Assembly (NCBI GenBank): GCA_026391945.1
Contig: JAPLDA010000023.1
Coordinates: 1-64,000 of the forward strand
DNA: 64,000 bases
Source: Bacteroidota bacterium
GTDB lineage: Bacteria > Bacteroidota > Bacteroidia > AKYH767-A > 2013-40CM-41-45
Reading direction: 5' to 3'
Shown here: piece after piece, positions 1 to 8,681 of the stretch
How positions within the stretch are numbered: position 1 is the first letter of the stretch
Layout: the number at the start of each line of letters is the position of its first letter
The notes under the pieces: model-generated
Told to the model about the DNA's origin: nothing
Seen by the model: the letters and a program-made list of their open reading frames with translations, nothing else
Database searches by the model: none
Program-made: the position numbers and the translations under genes

Positions 1-4
1 TCAG

Positions 5-92
5 CGGAGAGAGTGGGATTCGAACCCACGGTACCCTTTTGGGGCACACACGCTTTCCAAGCGTGCTCCTTCAGCCACTCGGACATCTCTCC
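5..92 (-). tRNA. tRNA-Ser (anticodon GGA)
   Basis: On the minus strand the 7-bp acceptor stem GGAGAGA/TCTCTCC closes at 86-92 and 6-12, with discriminator G at 5. The anticodon loop reads CTTGGAAAG (anticodon GGA, serine UCC/UCU codons). A long variable arm (GTGTGCCCCAAAAGGGTACC region) and a T-arm with GGTTCGAATCC are visible, as expected for a class II tRNA. CCA is not encoded. It lies upstream of, and co-directional with, nothing in view; the ansA gene ends 41 bases away on the same strand. Confidence 0.96.
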
Positions 93-132
93 GGAAAAAG
101 GATGGCAAATTTATGAAAATAATCTTCTCCTG

Positions 133-1182
133 CTACCCGGCACTCATCTCCCCTCTCAAATCCTCATTTAACAACTTTTCCATCTCTCGTTTTTTCATTC
201 CCTGTCCCAGGAGAAACATCAGTTTGGTCAAAGCGGCTTCCCTTGTAATATCCCGCCCACTGATGACTCCGATCTTTTTTAACTGAAGACTGGTTTCGTA
301 TTTTCCCTGCTCAACAATTCCCCCGCTACATTGAGAAACATTGAGAATGATAACGTCGTTTTTAATAGCACGATCAAGAGTTTGTACAAACCATGAATCT
401 GTTGGAGCATTCCCGCTACCGTAAGTTTCAAGAATCACAGCCCTTAGTCTTTTTGTGGAAAGAACCGATGTCACGGCTTCTTTCGACAGTCCAGGGTAAA
501 TCCTGATCAATGCTACGTTGGTGTCAAAATTCTTTTTCCCTGTTTGAAGTTTGACTTTTCCGGGATTCCTGATCACCTCTTTATTAAACCGGATTTCCGT
601 TCCGGCTTCAGCCAACACCGGGTAGTTGGGCGACTGAAACGCATCGAATTTACTCGATGTAAATTTTTCGGAACGGTTTCCCCTGAATAACTGGTTGTTG
701 AAATAAATACACACTTCCGGAACGATGATTTTGGAAGCAGCAATTTCAACCGTAGTGATCAGGTTTCGTTTGGCATCCGTGCGGATAACACCAAGGGGAA
801 GTTGAGAGCCGGTGAGGATAACGGGCTTCGAAAGATTACCGAGCAGGTAACTTAACGCCGAAGCTGTGTATGCCATCGTATCTGTTCCGTGTAGAATTAC
901 AAACCCATCGTACATACGATTCTTCTTTTCTATCAACTCCGCCAATTCAACCCACAATGCCGGCTGAACATTGGAGGAATCGATTGGTTTCCGGGATGAA
1001 TGAAAATCAATTTTACAATTGAGGTGATTCAATTCCGGAATTAAATCCGTGATGGAAGAAAAATCCAGTGGCTTTAAAGCATGGGTGCGGTGATCGTGCA
1101 TCATCCCGATCGTTCCCCCGGTGTAAAGAATGAGGATTCGTTTTTGTTTACCTTTTATTTTTTTTGCAGGTTTGTTTTTCAT
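133..1182 (-). CDS. ansA: L-asparaginase, type I (cytoplasmic)
   Basis: Hydrolyses L-asparagine to aspartate and ammonia. The 349-residue product has the family's N-terminal nucleophile motif YTGGTIGM (Thr24 region) and the second catalytic motif HGTDTMAYTASAL (Thr100-Asp101). Length fits the cytoplasmic E. coli AnsA type (about 340 residues); there is no signal peptide, only a basic lysine-rich N-terminus of about 14 residues, so the protein should be cytosolic. The gene lies on the same strand as the TatD-like gene, 67 bases downstream of it, so the two may be co-transcribed. The next item downstream is tRNA-Ser. Assignment to asparaginase rather than glutamyl-tRNA amidotransferase subunit GatD rests on length and the AnsA-like motif spacing. 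Confidence 0.93.
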   Translation of the reverse strand: MKNKPAKKIKGKQKRILILYTGGTIGMMHDHRTHALKPLDFSSITDLIPELNHLNCKIDFHSSRKPIDSSNVQPALWVELAELIEKKNRMYDGFVILHGTDTMAYTASALSYLLGNLSKPVILTGSQLPLGVIRTDAKRNLITTVEIAASKIIVPEVCIYFNNQLFRGNRSEKFTSSKFDAFQSPNYPVLAEAGTEIRFNKEVIRNPGKVKLQTGKKNFDTNVALIRIYPGLSKEAVTSVLSTKRLRAVILETYGSGNAPTDSWFVQTLDRAIKNDVIILNVSQCSGGIVEQGKYETSLQLKKIGVISGRDITREAALTKLMFLLGQGMKKREMEKLLNEDLRGEMSAG

Positions 1183-1249
1183 CGACGATTTACATCAGCG
1201 TTTGTTGTATCCAATAGATTTTCCGCTCCGAGGAAAATGTCAGGGTGAC

Positions 1250-2017
1250 CTATTTTCCAAATATTTTTTTTGAGTTTTCTGTAGTGATCCTGGCAACATC
1301 TTCCAACGCAGTATTCTTTATGATGGAAATTTTTTCTGCAATGTTGATCACATAAGATGGAATGTTTCGTTTCCCCCGGTATGGTGTTGGCGCAAGGTAA
1401 GGAGCATCCGTCTCCAGCACAATATGACTCAAATCAATTTCTTCAACAACTTTATCGAGACCGGAATTTTTAAACGTTACAACGCCTCCGATCCCAAGAT
1501 AAAAACCCATGTCAATGGCTCGTTTCGCCTGCCCGGCATTCCCGGTGAAACAATGAAAGACCCCAAAGGGTTCTTCTTTTTTTGTTTCAAGAAGCACCTG
1601 GTAAATTTCTTCGAAAGATTCCCGTGAATGTATGATGATCGGCAGGCGGTATCGATTCGCTAATTCAATCTGACGTATGAAAACTTCCTGTTGTTCTTTT
1701 ATAAAAGTTTTGTCCCAATACAAATCGATTCCAACTTCTCCTACTGCAACAAAAGGCCTTTCGCTGAGTTGCTTTTCAACAATGTCCAGTTCTTCTTTCC
1801 AGTTTTCTTTTACCGAACAGGGATGCAAACCCATCATGGCAAAACAATGATCCGGATACTTTTTCTCGAGTTCAAAAAGGCCACCCAGGGAAGTGCTGTC
1901 AATATTCGGAAGAAAAAAACGTTGAACCCCTTGTCCGATGGCATCTTTCAGCAGGATATCAAGGTCATCCCTGAATTCCTCTGCATATAAATGGGTGTGG
2001 GTGTCGGTTAAAATCAT
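1250..2017 (-). CDS. tatD: TatD-family metal-dependent DNase/hydrolase
   Basis: A 255-residue TIM-barrel metallohydrolase. Metal-ligand motifs are visible in the expected order: DTHTHLY at residues 5-11 (two His), GEVGID (metal-bridging Glu), a HSRES histidine, HCFTG, and ETDAPYLAP (catalytic Asp) near residue 205. Family members act as 3'-5' exonucleases or general deoxyribonucleases (TatD/YcfH/YjjV). The C-terminal TPYRGKRN motif is typical of the family. No signal peptide, so cytosolic. It starts 120 bases from the divergent GT9 gene and sits upstream of ansA on the same strand. Confidence 0.92.
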   Translation of the reverse strand: MILTDTHTHLYAEEFRDDLDILLKDAIGQGVQRFFLPNIDSTSLGGLFELEKKYPDHCFAMMGLHPCSVKENWKEELDIVEKQLSERPFVAVGEVGIDLYWDKTFIKEQQEVFIRQIELANRYRLPIIIHSRESFEEIYQVLLETKKEEPFGVFHCFTGNAGQAKRAIDMGFYLGIGGVVTFKNSGLDKVVEEIDLSHIVLETDAPYLAPTPYRGKRNIPSYVINIAEKISIIKNTALEDVARITTENSKKIFGK

Positions 2018-2091
2018 GGTCGGCCAGGGATCACTTCACTGAGAATAATTAATGAGTGGTAAAAGTAGAATTCGCAATGGTTAATCCGAAA

Positions 2092-2120
2092 TTTGTATTC
2101 ACTATTTATTTATAAATTCG
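2092..2120 (+). promoter_or_regulatory. Bacteroidota-type promoter for the GT9 gene
   Basis: TTTG at 2092-2095 and TAAATTCG at 2113-2120 are spaced by 17 bases, close to the Bacteroidota primary-sigma pattern (TTG, 17-23 bases, TAnnTTTG; one mismatch in the -7 box). The start codon lies 17 bases downstream of the -7 box. Pattern seen directly; activity inferred. Confidence 0.5.
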
Positions 2121-2136
2121 CTTCAAACAACCGGCC

Positions 2137-3135
2137 GTGCCTAAATTCCTGATCCTGCGCTTTTCGTCTATTGGTGACATCGTCCTTACCACACCGGTGA
2201 TCCGTTGCATTAAGCAACAGGTAAAGAATGCAGAAGTTCATTACGCTACAAAAAAAACTTTTTCGGAAATTATTGAACACAATCCATACATCGATAAAAA
2301 AATTTTCCTTGAAGAAAATTTATCGGGCCTCATTCATGAGCTAAAAAAAGAAAAGTATGATTACATCATTGATCTTCATCACAACCTTCGCACATGGTTA
2401 ATTAAATCGCGACTTGGAGTTAAAGCCTTTTCATTCGATAAAATAAATTTTGAAAAGTGGCTGATCGTGAATTTTAAAATAAATCGTTTGCCACGGGTAC
2501 ATGTGGTTGACCGGTATATGGAAACCGTCAAATCATTTAACGTTACCAATGATGGGTTGGGGCTCGATTATTTTATCACGGAACAGGATGAACATGTATT
2601 AAAAATGCTTCCCGCTTCTCATCAAAATGGTTTTATCGGCTTTGTTATTGGTGCCAACCATACAACTAAAAAATTGCCGAATGAAAAAATCATTTCCATT
2701 TGCAAAAAACTTACTCAACCCGTTATTCTTTTAGGGGGAACAGAAGATTTTCAAAACGGTGAAGACATTGAAAAAACGGTCTCCGCTTCCATTGGAGGTC
2801 ATCCCATTTTCAACGCCGCCGGAAAATACAGAATCAATGAATCGGCGGCTCTTGTAAAACATGCTTCACACATCATCACACACGATACCGGGCTGATGCA
2901 CATTGCCGCTGCGTTTAAAAAAGAGATCACAAGTGTTTGGGGAAACACCATTCCTGAATTCGGAATGTCTCCTTACTATGGAGCGATGAACAAGGGTAAC
3001 AGAACTCTTGTTGAATTGAAAAGTTTATCCTGCAGACCCTGCAGCAAACTGGGTTATGATCATTGTCCGAAGAAACATTTTAAATGTATGACGGAACTTG
3101 ACGAAAACAAAATAGTGGTCTCTTTACAAGACTGA
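2137..3135 (+). CDS. Glycosyltransferase family 9 (heptosyltransferase-like)
   Basis: The 332-residue product begins with the GT9 signature FLILRFSSIGDIVLTTPV and carries the C-terminal donor-site motif THDTGLMHIAAAF followed by SVWGNT, so it is a GT-B fold ADP-heptose:LPS-type transferase. The substrate is not readable; in Bacteroidota such genes often serve LPS core or glycan synthesis. A late cysteine cluster (SCRPCSKLGYDHCP) is usual for the family. The start is GTG at 2137, directly after the promoter pattern, with no ATG nearby in frame. Ends 54 bases before a convergent gene. Confidence 0.88.
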   Translation: MPKFLILRFSSIGDIVLTTPVIRCIKQQVKNAEVHYATKKTFSEIIEHNPYIDKKIFLEENLSGLIHELKKEKYDYIIDLHHNLRTWLIKSRLGVKAFSFDKINFEKWLIVNFKINRLPRVHVVDRYMETVKSFNVTNDGLGLDYFITEQDEHVLKMLPASHQNGFIGFVIGANHTTKKLPNEKIISICKKLTQPVILLGGTEDFQNGEDIEKTVSASIGGHPIFNAAGKYRINESAALVKHASHIITHDTGLMHIAAAFKKEITSVWGNTIPEFGMSPYYGAMNKGNRTLVELKSLSCRPCSKLGYDHCPKKHFKCMTELDENKIVVSLQD

Positions 3136-3189
3136 AGAAAAATATTTCCAAAAAATCCTGCTTCGGTTTTTTGTTCACCGGCAATCTTG

Positions 3190-4011
3190 CTAAAATAAGA
3201 TTCCGATGCGAAGTCCGCCACTAATAGAAAACGGAGATTCTGAACTGATCTGCTCAACACCGTACCGTTGAACACCGCCGGAATAATTGGTGTTGATATT
3301 GGAAAATGTATACCCCAGTCCGAAAAAATAATCAACAAGAAACAAGTCATCAAACACCCATTGTTTTCCAAAAGTCATCTGGAATGAGCCGTAAGTAATT
3401 CGAACTTTTTCGGGTTGATATCCAAAGGAGAAAGAAAAATTATCATACCGGTAATTCCCGGTATATGTTCCGATTAAAATATCCGGCCTCACATAACTGC
3501 CTTTCAAAATATGTGTGTACTTCATTCCTCGCAGGTAATAGTCGGGGCTTTTTATGAACTTGTAACCCAACCGTACAAATGCACCGTGTGCGTTTTCGCC
3601 GTTGTTTGTATTAAATCCAACTCCGATGATGCTTAAGCTAGCTTCCGCACTTTGCCCAGGCTTCAGGCTTAATTCATAAACAAATGTGATGTGCTGATAC
3701 ATCGGTGAAAGAAAATCTATTTTTAATGCATTCTTGTGTTGGGAAGAATAATTTTCGGGATTGAACATTTCGGGCTGCAGGATTTGTGTTACCCCACTGG
3801 CAAATACGATTTTCCAAATCTGGTCTTTGGGAATAACAACAGTGGGACCATCCGGAACCTCCGGGATTTTATATTTGATTTCGTCGATTCCGATTTCAAT
3901 TATTTTTGCATGAATTATTTCTTTTGTGCGTATGTAAATAGTGTCCTGTGCATTTGCCGAAAGCACAGAAAACAAAAGGCAGAAAACGATCCATTGGTGT
4001 TTTGATTTCAT
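3190..4011 (-). CDS. Secreted protein of unknown function, outer-membrane barrel-like
   Basis: Not recognised as a named family. The 273-residue product starts with a clear signal peptide (basic start, hydrophobic WIVFCLLFSVLSANA, cleavage before Gln-Asp). Residues 25-75 resemble a short domain common in Bacteroidota secreted proteins (DTIYIRTKEIIHAKIIEIG, then a GPTVVIPKDQIWKI stretch). The rest is rich in alternating aromatic/polar stretches (YYLRGMKYTHIL, YRYDNFSFSFGY) with a final GLRIGILF that would suit a beta-barrel end strand. Stand-alone gene convergent with GT9. Confidence 0.7.
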   Translation of the reverse strand: MKSKHQWIVFCLLFSVLSANAQDTIYIRTKEIIHAKIIEIGIDEIKYKIPEVPDGPTVVIPKDQIWKIVFASGVTQILQPEMFNPENYSSQHKNALKIDFLSPMYQHITFVYELSLKPGQSAEASLSIIGVGFNTNNGENAHGAFVRLGYKFIKSPDYYLRGMKYTHILKGSYVRPDILIGTYTGNYRYDNFSFSFGYQPEKVRITYGSFQMTFGKQWVFDDLFLVDYFFGLGYTFSNINTNYSGGVQRYGVEQISSESPFSISGGLRIGILF

Positions 4012-4069
4012 GACCTGTTATTTTTATATTGAAAAATAAACAAGCGATCTTTGTTTTCGCACTGTAACG

Positions 4070-4588
4070 TCATTTAAAAAAAAGCGCTTTCAGTTCTGTC
4101 GCATCATCTGGTCTCATCTTGCCGGCAAGAATGAGTGAAAGTTGCCTTCTTCTGAGAGCTCCCGTAAATCGTTTTTGTTCTTCATCCGTTTCGGGAACCA
4201 GCGGGGGAACATTGATTGGATTTCCCACCTGGTCGACAGCTACAAATGTATAGATTGCCTCGTTGCACTTTTTCTTTTCGCCGGTTTGGTTGTTCTCAAT
4301 CCACACATCAATGAATACCTCCATGGAAGAAGTAAATGCACGTGATATTTTCGCATGCATGGTCACAATTTCTCCCAGCTTGATCGGTTGATTAAATGAA
4401 ACATTGTTTACAGATGCCGTTACTACAACCCTTCCGCAATGCCGGTGCGCGGCGATGGCAGAGGCGATGTCCATCCAATGAAGCAATCTTCCGCCCATCA
4501 GGTTTCCTAATGTATTGGTGTCATTCGGTAGTACAATTTCTGTAAGTACCGCCATGGATTCCTGTGGTGTTTTTGGTTTCAGCGACAT
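4070..4588 (-). CDS. Acyl-CoA thioesterase, hotdog fold
   Basis: The 172-residue product shows the hotdog-fold acyl-CoA thioesterase pattern of the YciA/BACH group: an N-terminal strand TEIVLPNDTNTLGNLMGGRLLHWMD (Asn and Asp of the active site within NLMGG...LHWMD), then VVTASVNNVSFNQPIKLGEIV and MEVFIDVWIEN. Such enzymes hydrolyse acyl-CoA to free acid and CoA in the cytosol. A C-terminal extension of about 40 residues (ETDEEQKRFTGALRRRQ) is common in Bacteroidota members. Single-gene unit between kup and the secreted protein. Confidence 0.88.
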   Translation of the reverse strand: MSLKPKTPQESMAVLTEIVLPNDTNTLGNLMGGRLLHWMDIASAIAAHRHCGRVVVTASVNNVSFNQPIKLGEIVTMHAKISRAFTSSMEVFIDVWIENNQTGEKKKCNEAIYTFVAVDQVGNPINVPPLVPETDEEQKRFTGALRRRQLSLILAGKMRPDDATELKALFFK

Positions 4589-4678
4589 GTGTTGGAATTT
4601 ATCTTGTTGATTTTTTTACTGGAATAAAAATAGAATGAACAAATAAAAAAGGGGGGGCTGATTTCTGATTCAAAAGAA

Positions 4679-6616
4679 TCATTTGATTCTTTTCAGGTTC
4701 ACTTCTCTTACCACGCTCACCACCATCGGAACCTTTTCTATGGTAACTGAACTCGTATCAAGTCCGAATGCACGTTCCTCCGACAATGAAATTCCCTTGA
4801 AGAAAAAATACAGGTCCATGATAATTTTTTCATAGAACGGGAGTTCGTTGTCGTAGGAGAGAAACTTCTCCATCACGACAAAGCGGAAATCGCCGATGAG
4901 ATTTTTCCTGCCAAGTGATTCATAACGCGAAGTAATGTCCACTTCAAAATTCCTGACGAGGTCTTCCACCACTTTCCGGAACATCAAATTGATTCTCGGT
5001 TCTACCCGGAATCCAAGTCTGAAATCAATCCGGATGATATTACTTTTTATTAATTCCGTGACCTTGTATTCCATGGTGTACGGTTCATCAAGAACATCGA
5101 CGTGGACAAACCAATAAACATCAGCACGCTTGGGTTGTTTTTGTAAAATGGAATAAATGACTTTTGCTTCAATCTCATCACGCATGTTGGCGCTGGTAAG
5201 ATAAATCAGGTGCGTGGCATACTTGGGTATTGAAAAATCATGACTGAGGTCGCGAAGCAGGTTGAGGTAATCTTTTAGTTTAACGAACTCAACAAACCGG
5301 TTCCTGATTTTCCGGGCCTGGTACCATGCCCACATCAGGAAAACCAGCCCGCTTGCGATAAGCAATGTGAGCCAGCCTCCGTGTGGAAATTTATTGAGGT
5401 TAGCAACAAGGAACGACGCTTCTACCGTAACAAACAACAGCAGCAAAAGAAAGATCCATATCACATTTGTTCGTTTCAGGTAAAGATAATATGAAAGGAG
5501 TGTGGTGGTACTTAACATGGTGATGATAATGGCAAGGCCGTAGGCTGCTTCCATTCCGGATGATTCCCTGAAGAACAATACTATTCCGATACAACCAATC
5601 AGCAATAACCAGTTTACAGATGGCACATATAATTGTCCGCGTAAATCTGTCGGATAAACCACGCGTACTTTGGGCCAGAAGTTGAGGCGAATGGCTTCGT
5701 TTATCAACGTAAACGATCCGCTGATAAGCGCCTGGCTCGCAACAATGGCTGCGGCTGTTGCGATGATGATCCCTGGAATTACAAACCAGGAGGGCATCAT
5801 GGCATAAAAAGGATTTTGTTCCTGGAGCAGGCTACCTTCTTTCGTTAGTAAATAGGCGCCTTGCCCGAAGTAATTAAGCAGAAGACAGGTTTTCACAAGC
5901 CCCCATGTAATGCGAATGTTCTTCCGTCCGCAATGTCCAAGATCACTATAAAGAGCTTCTGCCCCGGTTGTACAAAGAAACACTGCGCCAAGAAGCCAGA
6001 AGCCGCCATGATACTGGGTAATCAGGCTGATGGCATAATAAGGATTAAGCGCTTTAAGTACACTCGGATTGACCAGTAATTCCGAAAGCCCTAAAATTCC
6101 GATTGTGGAAAACCAAACAAGCATGATGGGGCCGAAAAATTTTCCAACGAATTTTGTTCCGAACTGCTGAATAATAAAAAGCGCCGTGAGTATGGATATA
6201 ACGATCGGAACAGTTGGTATGTTTGCATTCAATACCCGCAAACCTTCAATGGCCGATGAAACAGAAATGGGAGGTGTAATGATTCCGTCTGCCAACAAAG
6301 CACTTCCACCAATAACAGCAGGCCAGACGAGCCATTTTAGTTTTGTTCTTCTCACCAATGCATACAGGGAAAAAATTCCACCTTCTCCCTTGTTGTCTGC
6401 TTTGAGGGTGAGAATAATATATTTAAAAGTAGTCTGTATGGTAAGTGTCCAGAAAATGCAGGAGATACCACCAAGTACCACATCACTATTAATCGGATTT
6501 TTCCCTACGATAGCTTTTAAAACATAAAGCGGAGATGTTCCGATATCTCCGTATATGATTCCCAGGGTTACGAGTAAGCCCGCTGCGGTAACAGTGTTTA
6601 TTGAATGCTTGCTCAA
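4679..6616 (-). CDS. kup: Kup-family low-affinity potassium uptake protein
   Basis: The 645-residue product has the Kup/HAK/KT start GLLVTLGIIYGDIGTSPLYVL, then KADNKGEGGIFSLYAL and DGIITPPISVSSAIEGL, all family hallmarks. About 12 hydrophobic spans cover residues 10-440; the remaining roughly 200 residues form the soluble cytoplasmic C-terminal domain. It should be a proton-coupled K+ importer in the inner membrane. The gene stands alone, divergent from mnmG across 152 bases. Confidence 0.94.
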   Translation of the reverse strand: MSKHSINTVTAAGLLVTLGIIYGDIGTSPLYVLKAIVGKNPINSDVVLGGISCIFWTLTIQTTFKYIILTLKADNKGEGGIFSLYALVRRTKLKWLVWPAVIGGSALLADGIITPPISVSSAIEGLRVLNANIPTVPIVISILTALFIIQQFGTKFVGKFFGPIMLVWFSTIGILGLSELLVNPSVLKALNPYYAISLITQYHGGFWLLGAVFLCTTGAEALYSDLGHCGRKNIRITWGLVKTCLLLNYFGQGAYLLTKEGSLLQEQNPFYAMMPSWFVIPGIIIATAAAIVASQALISGSFTLINEAIRLNFWPKVRVVYPTDLRGQLYVPSVNWLLLIGCIGIVLFFRESSGMEAAYGLAIIITMLSTTTLLSYYLYLKRTNVIWIFLLLLLFVTVEASFLVANLNKFPHGGWLTLLIASGLVFLMWAWYQARKIRNRFVEFVKLKDYLNLLRDLSHDFSIPKYATHLIYLTSANMRDEIEAKVIYSILQKQPKRADVYWFVHVDVLDEPYTMEYKVTELIKSNIIRIDFRLGFRVEPRINLMFRKVVEDLVRNFEVDITSRYESLGRKNLIGDFRFVVMEKFLSYDNELPFYEKIIMDLYFFFKGISLSEERAFGLDTSSVTIEKVPMVVSVVREVNLKRIK

Positions 6617-6744
6617 TTAAAAATAAAAATCAGTAGACAAATGTATGAAGAAGAAATGCAACTGACTGATATATGAGAAACATTTTCTTTTGCTCATCTA
6701 GTCCAATCTGATGAATTCATAGACCTTCTTAATTTTCTTATTTA

Positions 6745-6752
6745 TAAATTTG
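6745..6752 (+). promoter_or_regulatory. -7 box upstream of mnmG
   Basis: TAAATTTG matches the Bacteroidota -7 consensus TAnnTTTG exactly and lies 16 bases before the ATG. No convincing TTG is present at the expected distance upstream, so only the -7 part is claimed. Confidence 0.4.
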
Positions 6753-6768
6753 CATCTTATAATATTTC

Positions 6769-8649
6769 ATGCAAGATAATTATGATATCATTGTTGTAGG
6801 TGCTGGTCATGCCGGATGTGAAGCGGCGGCGGCGGCGGCGAATCTTGGCTCCAGGGTTCTGCTGATTACAATGAACATGCAGACAATCGCACAGATGTCA
6901 TGCAATCCAGCTATGGGCGGAGTTGCTAAGGGGCAGATAATCAGAGAGATAGATGCTCTTGGTGGGTATTCCGGAATCGTATCTGATCGTTCAATGATTC
7001 AGTTTCGAATGCTGAACCGATCGAAAGGACCTGCCATGTGGAGTCCACGCTCACAAAACGATCGAATGTTATTTGCTCAGGAATGGAGATCTCTTCTTGA
7101 ACAAACGACCAATATTGATTTTTGGCAGGACATGGTCAAGGAACTTTTGATAAAAGACAATAGGGTGGCTGGTGTAAAGACCAGCATGGGCATCTTATTT
7201 CATGCAGACGCCGTGATTCTTACCAATGGCACTTTTCTGAATGGCATTATACATATAGGTGAAAAACAATTTGGAGGAGGAAGGACCGGAGAAAAATCAT
7301 CAACTGGAATAACAGAACAACTGATTACACTTGGATTTGAAAGTGGCCGGATGAAAACAGGCACACCTCCCCGAATAGATGGCAGAAGCATTGATTATGC
7401 GCAGATGGAAGAACAACAAGGAGACGAAAACCCGGGTAAGTTCTCCTTTTCAGACACTCTCCCACTTCAGAAACAAAGGAGTTGCCACATTACCTACACC
7501 AATTCTAAGGTACACGAAATTTTAAAAGGGGGATTTGATCAATCTCCGATGTTTACCGGTAGAATTCAGGGGTTGGGGCCAAGGTATTGCCCGTCAATTG
7601 AAGATAAGATTAATCGGTTTGCTGATCGGGACCGGCATCAGTTATTTGTAGAGCCGGAAGGATGGAATACTGTTGAAGTGTATTTGAATGGTTTTAGCAC
7701 ATCGTTATCAGAAGATGTTCAATTCAAAGCATTGAGGTTAATTCCAGGATTGGAAAAAGCGAAAATGTTTCGCCCTGGCTATGCAATAGAATATGATTAT
7801 TTCCCTCCTCAGCAATTAAGGAGTTCTTTAGAAACCAAGCTGATTGAAAATCTATATTTCGCTGGTCAAATTAATGGAACAACAGGATATGAAGAGGCGG
7901 CCTGCCAAGGCTTGATTGCCGGAATTAATGCCCATTTAAAAATCAGCAACCAAAATGAATTCGTTTTAAGCCGTTCTGAGGCTTATATTGGCGTGCTAAT
8001 AGACGACCTCATAACCAAAGGAACAGAAGAGCCATATCGTATGTTTACCTCCAGAGCAGAGTTCAGATCACTATTAAGACAGGACAATGCAGATATTCGT
8101 TTGACTCCAATCGGTTATAAATTAGGATTGGCCGACAAATCACGTTTTGATAACGTTTCCAAAAAAATTACTCAAACCGCCAATCTAATAGAATTTATTA
8201 AAAACCATTCCATTCAACCAGAAGTGATTAATGCAACACTTTTAAATCTGGAAACGGAACCCATCAAACAAAAACAAAAATTACAAAACATCCTTTTAAG
8301 ACCTCAAATTTCGATTTTTGATTTGATTCGTAATGTTCCTGAACTAAAAGATTATTTTTTCAAATTAATGCTTTCAGAGAAAGAAAAGGTGGAGGTTGCC
8401 GAGCAAGTAGAAACAAGTATCAAATACGAAGGGTATATTCAAAAGGAATTTAATCTTGTCGAAAAGGTAAGCCGGTACGAATCTGTGTTTCTTAAAACAG
8501 ATCTTGATTATAATAATATGACTTCTATATCAATGGAGGCAAGACAAAAATTGTCTAAAATTAAGCCCAAAACATTGGGACAAGCTGCTCGGATAAGTGG
8601 AATCTCCCCTTCCGACATATCTGTTTTACTGGTTTATCTGAACAAATAA
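6769..8649 (+). CDS. mnmG: tRNA uridine-5-carboxymethylaminomethyl modification enzyme MnmG (GidA)
   Basis: Partner of MnmE in forming the cmnm5 modification at tRNA wobble uridine 34, using FAD, NADH and folate. The 626-residue product starts with the FAD-binding Rossmann motif VGAGHAGCEAAAAAANLG and shows MSCNPAMGGVAKG, the GidA signature region GPRYCPSIEDKI, and GQINGTTGYEEAACQGL. Length matches full-length MnmG (about 620-630). The C-terminal helical domain (residues 550-626) needed for MnmE binding is present. A parS-like site follows the stop codon by five bases, which fits the classic origin-side location of gidA. The gene is lower in G+C than its left neighbours. Confidence 0.97.
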   Translation: MQDNYDIIVVGAGHAGCEAAAAAANLGSRVLLITMNMQTIAQMSCNPAMGGVAKGQIIREIDALGGYSGIVSDRSMIQFRMLNRSKGPAMWSPRSQNDRMLFAQEWRSLLEQTTNIDFWQDMVKELLIKDNRVAGVKTSMGILFHADAVILTNGTFLNGIIHIGEKQFGGGRTGEKSSTGITEQLITLGFESGRMKTGTPPRIDGRSIDYAQMEEQQGDENPGKFSFSDTLPLQKQRSCHITYTNSKVHEILKGGFDQSPMFTGRIQGLGPRYCPSIEDKINRFADRDRHQLFVEPEGWNTVEVYLNGFSTSLSEDVQFKALRLIPGLEKAKMFRPGYAIEYDYFPPQQLRSSLETKLIENLYFAGQINGTTGYEEAACQGLIAGINAHLKISNQNEFVLSRSEAYIGVLIDDLITKGTEEPYRMFTSRAEFRSLLRQDNADIRLTPIGYKLGLADKSRFDNVSKKITQTANLIEFIKNHSIQPEVINATLLNLETEPIKQKQKLQNILLRPQISIFDLIRNVPELKDYFFKLMLSEKEKVEVAEQVETSIKYEGYIQKEFNLVEKVSRYESVFLKTDLDYNNMTSISMEARQKLSKIKPKTLGQAARISGISPSDISVLLVYLNK

Positions 8650-8654
8650 ACTAT

Positions 8655-8670
8655 TGTTTCACGTGGAACA
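8655..8670. promoter_or_regulatory. parS: parS centromere site (ParB-binding)
   Basis: TGTTTCACGTGGAACA differs at one position from the canonical bacterial parS TGTTTCACGTGAAACA, and that change (G at position 12) occurs in known functional variants. It sits in the 32-base gap between mnmG and the methyltransferase gene. Known: parS sites cluster near the replication origin. Inferred: this part of the window is origin-proximal. Confidence 0.8.
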
Positions 8671-8681
8671 TTTTTAATACA

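Noticed and set aside
4645..4665. Poly-A/poly-G run before the kup stop
   Set aside because: A short homopolymer pair (A6G7) in an intergenic gap, with no coding frame that slippage would switch.
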